Position numbers and translations under genes: made by a program. Source: Nitrospira sp. (lineage in GTDB: Bacteria > Nitrospirota > Nitrospiria > Nitrospirales > Nitrospiraceae). Taken from it: DNA of 5,626 nt. How positions within the stretch are numbered: position 1 is the stretch's first letter; each line of letters opens with the position of its first letter. The DNA lies in assembly GCA_012032965.1 (NCBI GenBank), contig JAAUPT010000146.1:1-5626 (forward strand), given 5' to 3'. The notes below the pieces were generated by a model that was not told the origin of the DNA, ran no database searches, and saw nothing but the letters and a program-made list of their open reading frames with translations. Of the stretch, positions 1 to 5,626 are shown in pieces.

Positions 1-1
1 G

Positions 2-385
2 GTCAGCCTTCCTGTTCCTCCCAGCATCAACCATCAGTATGCGACAGTGAACGGACGTCGTTTGCTATCCTCTGCTGGGCGTGCATATAAAATACAGGTC
101 GGGCAACAAGTGTGGCTTGCACTAGCACAATCCCCGGCCAGGCTCCTGCTTCAAGATCGGCTTCAATCTGGACCGCTAGTCATCTCTATCAGATTCTTCT
201 TTGCCTCCTCATTACGCCGTGATCTCGATGGGGGCCTTAAGATCACTCAAGATGCTGTATGCGAAGGCCTCGGTATTAACGATAACCGGATCGTCGAAAC
301 CCATCTCTACAAACATGTCGATAAAGCGAACCCTCGCATTGAACTTTCACTGTCAATCCTCCATCCCTTAGCCTCCTCGACATAA
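2..385 (+). CDS. RusA-family Holliday junction resolvase, 5' partial
   Basis: This is probably a RusA-type crossover junction endodeoxyribonuclease, a small Mg-dependent nuclease that cuts four-way DNA junctions. The frame is open from the left edge: the codons before the GTG at 47 encode LPVPPSINHQY, which resembles the N-terminal PPSxNH motif of the family. The gene therefore starts before the window, and the GTG at 47 is internal. The catalytic signature is RRDLDGGLK (about nt 215-241) followed by GINDNRIVE. Asp codons at 221, 227 and 281 and a Lys codon at 239 match the spacing of Asp70, Asp72, Asp91 and Lys76 in E. coli RusA. The usual Asn-Leu after DLD is Gly-Gly here. About 127 residues are visible, close to the usual 120-140. 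The gene ends in TAA, 101 bp before the next gene. RusA genes are often of phage origin, but no other phage gene is seen. The family call is fairly secure; the biological role is inferred. Confidence 0.8.
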   Translation, partial: VSLPVPPSINHQYATVNGRRLLSSAGRAYKIQVGQQVWLALAQSPARLLLQDRLQSGPLVISIRFFFASSLRRDLDGGLKITQDAVCEGLGINDNRIVETHLYKHVDKANPRIELSLSILHPLASST

Positions 386-486
386 CTACGGACTTCGACA
401 ATCGCCCACCTACAGTTCTCTCTCGTTCTTTCCGATACCTAGAGGACTTATTATTTCACCAAGCTACACACACAACCTGTGCTCCC

Positions 487-1689
487 ATGGCAGCTACGCA
501 CATCTCCATCACTGACCTGCAGATCGGAATGTATGTCTCCGCGCTAGACCTTCCTTGGTATCGGTCTCCATTTCTCCGCCACTCGTTTCTGGTGGAGCGT
601 GCTTCTCAAATTGACAAATTAGTCCGCGCAGGAGTCAGAATGGTCGTGATCGATCTCGACCGTGGAATCGCTCCACACGTACAGCATGGCGCGATTACAA
701 CAGCCTCGGCTACAGCCCCTGCATCTCCGATTCAGGTCCACAAAACACTCAAGCCTTTGGCTCAGTTGAATGAAGAATACGCGCAGGCCACGCTAGCCAA
801 GCAACAACTAACTCAGGCTGTCCAAGCTGTTTTCACGACCATATCCCAAACCGGGACGGTCAATACGCAACAGGCTTCCGAAGCCGTCCAAGAAATCACC
901 ATCGTCACGAGAACCCTCACACACTCATCCCTTTTCATCGCCCTCAGCCAGAATCAGCCAGGTGATTCGAGGCTGAGCCAACATGCTCTGACGACCTGCA
1001 CCCTATCACTCATCCTTGGGCAAGCACTCCAATTCAATCCACTGGAATTGCAGGAGCTTGCGACTGCTGCTCTACTACACGACATCGGGCTCTTGGAGAT
1101 CCGGCCTGCCATTTGGCATCGATCCCATACCGTGTCCGGCCTTTCGCAGGCCGAGAAGGTTGAATTTGAGACTCATCCCAATCGAGGGGTTCTTACGTTG
1201 CAACGACAAGGTAGGTTCGACCCATCCGTCCTTCATCTCATTGCCAATCATCATGCTTACCTCGACGACAGTGGGTACCCCAAAGAAGCGCGAGGGGAGT
1301 TTACGTCCGACCGTACCCGCATCCTCATGGTTGTTGACCGATATGATGAATTGCTTACTGGATTTGGAGGGAACACTCCACTGACGCCACATCAAACCTT
1401 CCAACGCCTTTATCAGGAATCACAGAAGAGCAAACTCGATCAAGGAATCGTATCGACCTTAATAGGGTTGATAGGAATCTATCCAGTTCATAGTCACGTC
1501 CGACTCAATACACAGGAGTTGGCGGTCGTCACTGAACTCAATCCAACACAAGTGCATCAACCCATCATCACGATCACTCATCAATCAGACGGAGAGGAAT
1601 ATTGCGATCCTTTCGTCGTGGATCTCGCACATCAAATCGATGCATCCCAATCTCGAGCGATCGAGGCCATCATTACACCGAAAAGCTGA
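487..1689 (+). CDS. DUF3391 / HD-GYP domain protein, degenerate active site
   Basis: This 400-residue cytoplasmic protein belongs to the HD-GYP class, whose active members hydrolyse the second messenger cyclic di-GMP. Residues 5-60 (ITDLQIGMYVSALDLPW, then VVIDLDRG) match the DUF3391 domain often found at the N-terminus of these proteins. Residues 80-150 look helical and form a linker. The HD-GYP domain spans about 160-350. His166, His198-Asp199, His230, His255-His256 and Asp284 fit the metal ligands. Several signature residues differ: HDIGK reads HDIGL, HHE reads HHA, DGxGYP reads DDSGYP, and the late YPxGS element reads YPVHS. GYP itself is kept at 263-265. There is no transmembrane segment, receiver or GGDEF domain. 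ATG 487 starts just before the DUF3391 match, but I see no good Shine-Dalgarno sequence. A weak TATTAT (449-454) lies upstream without a clear -35. The family is secure; activity is doubtful. Confidence 0.9.
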   Translation: MAATHISITDLQIGMYVSALDLPWYRSPFLRHSFLVERASQIDKLVRAGVRMVVIDLDRGIAPHVQHGAITTASATAPASPIQVHKTLKPLAQLNEEYAQATLAKQQLTQAVQAVFTTISQTGTVNTQQASEAVQEITIVTRTLTHSSLFIALSQNQPGDSRLSQHALTTCTLSLILGQALQFNPLELQELATAALLHDIGLLEIRPAIWHRSHTVSGLSQAEKVEFETHPNRGVLTLQRQGRFDPSVLHLIANHHAYLDDSGYPKEARGEFTSDRTRILMVVDRYDELLTGFGGNTPLTPHQTFQRLYQESQKSKLDQGIVSTLIGLIGIYPVHSHVRLNTQELAVVTELNPTQVHQPIITITHQSDGEEYCDPFVVDLAHQIDASQSRAIEAIITPKS

Positions 1690-1690
1690 T

Positions 1691-1707
1691 GGAGAAATAC
1701 TTTCTCC
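1691..1707. terminator. Hairpin in the convergent intergenic gap
   Basis: A perfect 7-bp inverted repeat (GGAGAAA, loop TAC, TTTCTCC) sits two bases after the HD-GYP stop and 12 bases beyond the permease stop, between two convergent genes. The position suits a shared bidirectional terminator. However, no strong T-run follows on either strand: the - strand reads ATCAGCTTTT after the stem and the + strand has only a short TTT. It may be a weak terminator or an RNA end-protecting stem. Confidence 0.35.
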
Positions 1708-1719
1708 TGTGCCATATTT

Positions 1720-2469
1720 CTATTCGTAGCGCAATGCTTCGATGGGATTGAGGCGAGAAGCCTTATTGGCTGGATAGAGACCGAAAAACAGGCCCACTGC
1801 GACAGAAAAGATAAAAGCGATCACAACTGCATCACTCGAAATGATCGTCGGCCACCCGGCAATGATGGTCGTCAGGCGTGCAGCCAGAATCCCAAACGCC
1901 ACTCCGATGAGCCCGCCGACGACACCAAGAGTCATCGCTTCAATTAAAAACTGCATCATAATGTGTAATCGCTTAGCGCCAACCGCCATCCGAATCCCAA
2001 TTTCCCTAGTCCGTTCGGTTACAGAGACGAGTAAGATATTCATGATTCCGATGCCGCCGACCAAGAGTGAGACAGATGCGATCACCATCAACATGACTGT
2101 CAATGTTTCACTTGTCCCCTCCTGCACCATTCCGATCTCTACCTGCGTGCGAATTGTGAAATCATCAGGGTCTCCCTTCTTTAGGCGATGGCGAGATCTC
2201 ATTACCTGGCGAATTTCTTCTGTCGCGTCTTGGATGTCCTCGAGTCGATCTGTCGAAGCGTAAATGCCTCCCACCGATCCTAGAAACAAACTTCCAGAGA
2301 CTTTTCGCTCGGCGGTCGAAAAAGGAATGACGACGACATCGTCTTGATCTGAACCATAAAGCGACTGCCCCTTCGGCGATAAGACCCCGATCACGCGGAG
2401 TGGGACGTTATTGATGCGAATCAGCGCACCGAGCGGCTCTTCTCCCGGTTCAAAGAGGTCCTCAACCAC
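1720..2469 (-). CDS. MacB-type permease, C-terminal fragment
   Basis: This frame carries the second half of the periplasmic domain and the FtsX-type membrane module. From GTG 2469 it is 249 residues, but the frame is open up to 2502 and family similarity begins before that GTG (VALLGQT), so the GTG is not a natural start. Helices are at about residues 122-149, 174-201 and 213-232. Between the first two is TERTREIGIRMAVGA (151-165), the conserved cytoplasmic loop that contacts the ATPase. The protein ends with NPIEALRYE, the standard MacB C-terminus, so the 3' end is intact. I see no separate ribosome-binding site for this piece, and it would be made only if the upstream shift is suppressed or is not real. 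Confidence 0.8.
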   Translation of the reverse strand: MVEDLFEPGEEPLGALIRINNVPLRVIGVLSPKGQSLYGSDQDDVVVIPFSTAERKVSGSLFLGSVGGIYASTDRLEDIQDATEEIRQVMRSRHRLKKGDPDDFTIRTQVEIGMVQEGTSETLTVMLMVIASVSLLVGGIGIMNILLVSVTERTREIGIRMAVGAKRLHIMMQFLIEAMTLGVVGGLIGVAFGILAARLTTIIAGWPTIISSDAVVIAFIFSVAVGLFFGLYPANKASRLNPIEALRYE

Positions 2470-2953
2470 CGTCTGACCCAGAAGTGCTACAAAGGGGCAG
2501 CACTATCCCAATATCTGTCTGCGTAAAGGGGCCTCCACTGCTTAACGACCAGTCTCGGATACGAAGATAGCTTGGTGATACCCCGTAGACCGGACTGTTA
2601 CAATTACGGTTCCCATTTACGATCTGCGTTACGTCTCTTTTTGACCAACCAGTGTCAGTTAGGAGGGGAATTTTCTTCTTCAGCTCCAATGCATCCGCAA
2701 CTGTCATTGTGACAGCACTACCTTGTGCGCCTCGCACGCCACCCACCCTCGTTGCGCTAGGCCAAACCATAATGACATTTGTACCGATTGAGGCAATTTG
2801 TTTCTGCACCGCCTGTTTTGCCCCTTCACCGATACTGACCATCGCGATGACAGCGGCGACACCAATCACGATTCCGAGCAACGTCAAGCCAGCCCGCAAC
2901 CGATTTCGTCGGAGAATTCGCAGCGCCGTCACTATTGTGAGCCACAAAAACAC
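2462..2953 (-). CDS. MacB-type permease, N-terminal fragment
   Basis: This 163-residue frame holds the first transmembrane helix and the start of the large periplasmic domain of the permease. The N-terminus (ALRILRRNRLRAGLTLLGIV, then GVAAVIAMVSIGEGAK) is the classic MacB_PCD entry: a basic cytoplasmic stretch followed by a helix at about residues 20-41. The periplasmic part runs through YGVSPSYLRIRDW and GGPFTQTDI (to residue 148). The last 15 residues are out of frame and unlike the family. The start is GTG at 2953-2951, one base after the ATPase stop codon (TAG, 2957-2955). A good Shine-Dalgarno GGAGG (2964-2960) lies 6 bases upstream, inside the end of the ATPase gene, so translation is probably coupled. 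If the frameshift is real, this fragment lacks the last three helices and should not form a working permease. Confidence 0.8.
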   Translation of the reverse strand: MFLWLTIVTALRILRRNRLRAGLTLLGIVIGVAAVIAMVSIGEGAKQAVQKQIASIGTNVIMVWPSATRVGGVRGAQGSAVTMTVADALELKKKIPLLTDTGWSKRDVTQIVNGNRNCNSPVYGVSPSYLRIRDWSLSSGGPFTQTDIGIVLPLCSTSGSDGG

Positions 2954-2954
2954 C

Positions 2955-3665
2955 CTAAACCTCCGCCGTGTGAACTCCTTGTTTGGTCATTCGATCGCTC
3001 TGGATCTGACCATCTTTGATCACAATTTCTCGCGACGCAAAGGCAGCGACATCACTCTCATGAGTCACCAAGATCACCGTCATACCGTCCTGGTTTAACT
3101 CACTGAGAATGTCCATGATTTCTCGGCTGGATTGCGTATCAAGATTCCCAGTTGGTTCATCGGCCAGCAATAAGGAAGGCGCCGCCACTAAAGCGCGAGC
3201 GATTGCCACTCGTTGTTGCTGTCCACCGGAAAGTTGCGTCGGAGAATGTTCCTCGCGGCCGCGTAAACCAACGCGCTGAAGCGCGGCAGATGCGAGCGCC
3301 CGTTGCTCTCTTAAAGGAAGCCCACGGTAAAACAGCGGCAGCTGAGCGTTTTCCAACGCACTTGTACGCGGGATCAGGTTAAAACTCTGAAATACAAACC
3401 CGATTTGCTGATTCCGAATCTCCGCCAACTGGTCTGAGTGCAAACTTCCGACATCGACCCCATTGAGCCAGTAGTGCCCCCTGCTTGGCGTATCCAGACA
3501 ACCGAGGATGTTCATGAGTGTGGATTTGCCCGATCCGCTTGATCCCATAATCGCAACAAACTCACCCTGTTCGATGGTGAGATTTACTCCCTGCAAGGCC
3601 TGGACATCGACATCCCCGATTCGATACACCTTCCACACGTCTTTGCAGACAATCAAGGGCTTCAC
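2955..3665 (-). CDS. MacB-type ABC transporter ATP-binding protein
   Basis: This 236-residue ATPase powers the neighbouring permease and belongs to the LolD/MacB-type group of ABC ATPases. All nucleotide-binding motifs are present: Walker [10 protein letters not shown] (41-49), Q-loop Gln93 ([10 protein letters not shown]), signature [15 protein letters not shown] (145-159), Walker B LLLADE with Glu170, D-loop NLD (174-176) and switch His202. The segment [13 protein letters not shown] after Walker A and the [10 protein letters not shown] stretch are typical of the group. The start is GTG at 3665-3663, giving [14 protein letters not shown]. The frame is closed by TAA at 3692-3690 and offers no better start, although no clear Shine-Dalgarno is visible. 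The length is normal and no motif is damaged, unlike the genes on both sides. The pump type is clear from the adaptor and permease; the exported substrate is not. MacB proper is one fused chain; here the ATPase and permease are separate genes. Confidence 0.93.
   Translation of the reverse strand: MKPLIVCKDVWKVYRIGDVDVQALQGVNLTIEQGEFVAIMGSSGSGKSTLMNILGCLDTPSRGHYWLNGVDVGSLHSDQLAEIRNQQIGFVFQSFNLIPRTSALENAQLPLFYRGLPLREQRALASAALQRVGLRGREEHSPTQLSGGQQQRVAIARALVAAPSLLLADEPTGNLDTQSSREIMDILSELNQDGMTVILVTHESDVAAFASREIVIKDGQIQSDRMTKQGVHTAEV
2960..2964 (-). promoter_or_regulatory. Shine-Dalgarno site for the permease gene
   Basis: GGAGG on the - strand lies 6 bases before the GTG at 2953. It falls inside the last codons of the ATPase gene. 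It supports the GTG start and suggests that the two genes are translated in step. Confidence 0.65.
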
Positions 3666-3700
3666 GATGACGGTGATCCATGCGCACAGTTACGAATGCG

Positions 3701-4996
3701 TCAGTTGGCCAGTATTCGCACTTCACAGCAAAATAGATAAAAAACTTGTCTCACGATCTCATCGAGAACGTGGACGCTTCTTACTTCCAAAACCAGGCGG
3801 CAACTCAGACCCTTTGTCCTCTCCCACTGACTGTTCGATACCGACACCACCAGCTCACCCTCTGTCAGGGTGCCAGATTGTACTTCCGTTGCGACACCGT
3901 CTGAGATCCCGGTTTGAACGGACACATGAGCAAGGTCTCCGTTTTCCGTTAGCGTCCAGACCGTTTTCTGTGTCAGCGTTTCATTGCTTTTCGCTATTGA
4001 AGGCCCGTCGACCTCACCACGCTCTCGCTCTGCCTTTGGAGGCATGAATCGAAGTGCCGCGTTTGGAACCTTCAACGCCTGATCATTCTGGGCCACAACG
4101 ATCGACACATTGGCTGTCATGCCTGGCTTCAGCCGTAGATCCTTATTCTCAACGCCAACCACAACATTATAGGTAACCACATTCTGTACATTGATAGGGG
4201 CAAGGCGCACTTGTCGAATGGTGCCAGTAAAAGACTCACCCGGATAGGCATCCACCGTAAAGACGGCTTCTTGCCCCTCTGCCATCCCGCCGATGTCCGA
4301 TTCACTCACGTTGGTATTGACCTGCATTTTAGTGAGATCAAGCGCGATCAGAAACAGGTTTGGTGTCGCAAAGCTGGCCGCGACTGTTTGCCCTACTTCA
4401 ACGTTACGGGCTACAACGATCCCATCGATGGGCGAACGAATGACAGTATATTTCAATTCCTGCTCGGCTGCATTTAATGCAGCCTCCGCCTGCCTGACTT
4501 GAGCCTCCGTGACCCGCAATTGGGCTTCCGCACTCTCGTAACTAGTGCGTGCAACATCGACGTCGTTTTGCGCAACGAACTGCTGAGGCAATAGCGATTG
4601 CACACGGTCAAGTTCACGCTTTCGCTGGGCCAAGTCGGCCTTGAATCGTGCGACATTCGAGCGCGCGACGTCCAAATTGCTGACAGCCTGCTCTCGGCGC
4701 GCTTTGAATGGCTCAGGATCGATGACTGCGACAGTCTCTCCAGCCTTCACCTGTGAGTTAAAATCCGCGTGGAGACTCTTAACCATTCCCGATACTTGGG
4801 TCCCCACTTCCACTAACACCACGGGATTAATTGTTCCTGTCGCACTAACGATAGAAATGACAGGGCCACGCTCGACCGCTGCCGTTCGGTACTGTACGGA
4901 GATTTTGCGTTCACCGTTAAAAAACACGTAGCCGCCAATGGCCAACGCGACCGCTAACACACTGATAATTAGAATGATCCGTCGCATACGTTCCAA
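3701..4996 (-). CDS. MacA-like periplasmic adaptor (HlyD/RND family), C-terminus frameshifted
   Basis: This membrane-fusion protein would link the inner-membrane permease to an outer-membrane channel. The order is: an N-terminal transmembrane anchor (about 7-26), first half of the lipoyl-like domain (VSATGTINPVVLVEVGTQVSG, 50-70, split over two strands), a coiled-coil hairpin (about 100-182), second lipoyl half (VIRSPIDGIVVARNVEVGQTV, about 185-205), a beta-barrel (about 220-300, ending LKPGMTANVSIVV) and the membrane-proximal domain. The start is TTG 4996-4994, supported by GAGG 7 bases upstream; ATG 4987 would be 16 bases from it. Family-like sequence runs to GELVVS (Ser385). The remaining residues (VSNSQWERT onward to 3701) do not look like an adaptor tail. 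The frame one base over gives GIEQSV and LPPGFGSKKR, with a stop at 3761-3759. A missing base near 3839-3844 (probably one G) is likely, and the repaired protein would be 412 residues. Confidence 0.88.
   Translation of the reverse strand: MERMRRIILIISVLAVALAIGGYVFFNGERKISVQYRTAAVERGPVISIVSATGTINPVVLVEVGTQVSGMVKSLHADFNSQVKAGETVAVIDPEPFKARREQAVSNLDVARSNVARFKADLAQRKRELDRVQSLLPQQFVAQNDVDVARTSYESAEAQLRVTEAQVRQAEAALNAAEQELKYTVIRSPIDGIVVARNVEVGQTVAASFATPNLFLIALDLTKMQVNTNVSESDIGGMAEGQEAVFTVDAYPGESFTGTIRQVRLAPINVQNVVTYNVVVGVENKDLRLKPGMTANVSIVVAQNDQALKVPNAALRFMPPKAERERGEVDGPSIAKSNETLTQKTVWTLTENGDLAHVSVQTGISDGVATEVQSGTLTEGELVVSVSNSQWERTKGLSCRLVLEVRSVHVLDEIVRQVFYLFCCEVRILAN
3839..3844 (-). other. Probable single-base loss in the MacA-like gene
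   Basis: The - strand reads GTG GTG TCG GTA TCG here. Adding one base, for example a third G after TC, gives VVSGIEQSV and opens the frame that runs to TGA at 3761-3759. That frame carries the typical glycine- and arginine-rich adaptor tail, whereas the annotated frame instead runs 58 bases further to 3701. Confidence 0.7.
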
Positions 4997-5003
4997 GAGT
5001 TAT

Positions 5004-5007
5004 CCTC
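5004..5007 (-). promoter_or_regulatory. Shine-Dalgarno site deciding the MacA-like start
   Basis: GAGG on the - strand lies 7 bases before the TTG at 4996. This favours the TTG over the nearby in-frame ATG at 4987, which would sit 16 bases away. Confidence 0.55.
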
Positions 5008-5188
5008 GAATAACAGATCTATCCTATCAAGAAGACGGGAGAGAATCACCTCTTCCTTGGCACGCGCGATTGCTGTGCTGATACCACGTTAAGTTTACCC
5101 TAACATGGCCTCTACTGCGACCAAGGGATGAGAAATGTTATTGGAAGAATGGATACAGCGAGTGGCAGTTTGAAGAGAGGTCGTACGG

Positions 5189-5626
5189 CTAACTTGCTAA
5201 GAATCGTTCCAGGAAGGTCGTCGAGACATGACCCTTCTGAAAGTCCGGATCATCAAGGATTCGGCGGTGAAGCGGAAGGGTCGTCTTGATGCCCTCGATG
5301 GCGAACTCACTCAGCGCGCGTTTCATACGCGCCATGGATTCCTGACGGTTACGGCCATGGGTGATCAGTTTAGCAATCATGGAATCATAATAGGGAACCA
5401 CCGTCGAGCCTGATTCCATAGCTGAGTCAACGCGAACTCCAAACCCTCCAGGTGGGCTGTATTTCGTGATTACACCGGGAGATGGCGTAAACTTCTCAGG
5501 ATCTTCTGCGTTAATACGACATTCAAGACTATGGCCGGTGAGTACGACGTCCTGTTGGCGGATGGAGAGTGAATGGCCCGCAGCAAGACGAATTTGTTCT
5601 TTGACCAGATCGATACCCGTCACCAT
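5189..5626 (-). CDS. accC: Biotin carboxylase subunit of acetyl-CoA carboxylase, C-terminal part
   Basis: This is the last 145 residues of AccC, which uses ATP and bicarbonate to carboxylate biotin on its carrier protein in the first step of fatty-acid synthesis. The 5' part lies beyond the right edge; the Met at the edge is internal, in the family segment EMVTGxDL. The visible sequence follows E. coli AccC closely: GHSLECRINAEDP contains the Arg equivalent to catalytic Arg338, and PPGGFGVR contains the residues equivalent to Phe363 and Arg366 at the dimer interface. PYYDSMIAKL and the terminal HVSTTFLERFLAS are also typical. The stop is TAG at 5191-5189. Biotin carboxylases of pyruvate or propionyl-CoA carboxylase have similar domains, but here the chain ends at the normal AccC C-terminus with no fused extra domain. 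It lies 192 bp upstream of the efflux genes on the same strand and is unlikely to be functionally linked. Confidence 0.93.
   Translation of the reverse strand: MVTGIDLVKEQIRLAAGHSLSIRQQDVVLTGHSLECRINAEDPEKFTPSPGVITKYSPPGGFGVRVDSAMESGSTVVPYYDSMIAKLITHGRNRQESMARMKRALSEFAIEGIKTTLPLHRRILDDPDFQKGHVSTTFLERFLAS

Larger units (their letters stand above)
1720..2953 (-). pseudogene. MacB/FtsX-type ABC transporter permease, frameshifted
   Basis: Read together, the two frames below form one permease of about 410 residues, the usual size when the MacB membrane part is encoded separately from its ATPase. This part would form the inner-membrane and periplasmic portion of a tripartite efflux pump. The first frame follows the family through GGPFTQTDI (Asp147 codon at 2515) and then runs into an unrelated tail, stopping at TGA 2464-2462. 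The second frame has a TAG at 2505-2503 and recovers the family at VALLGQTVVEDLF from about 2490. The shift must therefore lie in 2464-2505. The 1234-nt span is one base more than a multiple of three, so one extra base or two missing bases would explain it. Adding one A after GGG (about 2506) and one T in the TTT run (about 2492) gives a joint reading NSAAPFVALLG, which looks more MacB-like than a single deletion does. It is a real pseudogene or an assembly error. Confidence 0.85.

Noticed and set aside
47..385. GTG at 47 as the true start of the RusA-like gene
   Set aside because: The same frame is open to the left edge and encodes the conserved N-terminal PPSINH motif of the family, so the start is upstream.
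1030..1050. Inverted repeat CAATTC...GAATTG
   Set aside because: It has only 6-bp arms with a 9-base spacer and lies inside a conserved coding region; it is probably chance.
1075..1404. A 109-residue reading frame on the - strand inside the HD-GYP gene, and a + frame at 1016-1384
   Set aside because: Both lie wholly within the conserved HD-GYP domain, show no recognisable family motif and have no sign of their own ribosome-binding site.
1841..2263. + strand reading frame of 140 residues opposite the permease
   Set aside because: It is antisense to the conserved FtsX-type membrane module, and its composition reflects the complementary strand.
2462..2953. The N-terminal permease frame as a separate small membrane protein
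   Set aside because: Its last 15 residues are out of frame, and the remainder of the family domain continues directly in the overlapping frame.
2652..3098. + strand reading frames opposite the permease/ATPase junction
   Set aside because: They overlap the strongly supported N-terminus of the permease and the end of the ATPase, and resemble no known family.
3508..4047. + strand 179-residue reading frame across the ATPase start and the adaptor end
   Set aside because: It is antisense to Walker A and the adaptor, with a low-complexity Pro/Ser/His-rich translation and no domain.
4641..4931. + strand 96-residue reading frame opposite the adaptor N-terminus
   Set aside because: It is antisense to the lipoyl and coiled-coil region of the adaptor, with no recognisable motif.
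5624..5626. ATG at the right edge as the start of a short accC-like gene
   Set aside because: This Met matches the internal EMVTGxDL segment of AccC; the gene continues beyond the window.

Overview
The window looks like ordinary chromosomal DNA from a Gram-negative bacterium. That follows from a MacA/MacB-type efflux system, which needs a periplasm and outer membrane, and from a standard biotin carboxylase. The style is reminiscent of Nitrospirota, but this is only an impression. No rRNA, tRNA, CRISPR array, insertion sequence or phage structural gene is visible.

Layout. On the + strand, the window opens inside a RusA-family Holliday-junction resolvase gene (2-385, 5' end outside the window). 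A complete regulator with an N-terminal DUF3391-like domain and a C-terminal HD-GYP domain follows (487-1689). A 30-bp convergent gap holds a small perfect hairpin. Everything to the right is on the - strand. In transcription order it is the 3' part of accC (5626-5189), a 192-bp gap, a MacA-like membrane-fusion protein (4996 to about 3759/3701), a MacB-type ABC ATPase (3665-2955) and a MacB/FtsX-type permease (2953-1720).

The three efflux genes form one likely operon for a tripartite pump. The ATPase powers the inner-membrane permease, and the periplasmic adaptor links it to an outer-membrane channel not seen here. The substrate cannot be read from the sequence.

The most notable observation is that two of the three pump genes are out of frame. 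The permease is split into two overlapping reading frames, with the shift between 2464 and 2505. The adaptor changes frame near 3839-3844. Its original C-terminus, with a typical LPPGFG tail, is hidden in another frame ending at 3759. The ATPase between them is intact. The apparent losses can be explained as missing bases in short homopolymers, so sequencing indels are the leading explanation, with recent decay of the operon second.

The second point is that the HD-GYP protein keeps the main metal-binding histidines and aspartates but has lost several signature residues, so its c-di-GMP phosphodiesterase activity is uncertain. I found no convincing undescribed system in this window.
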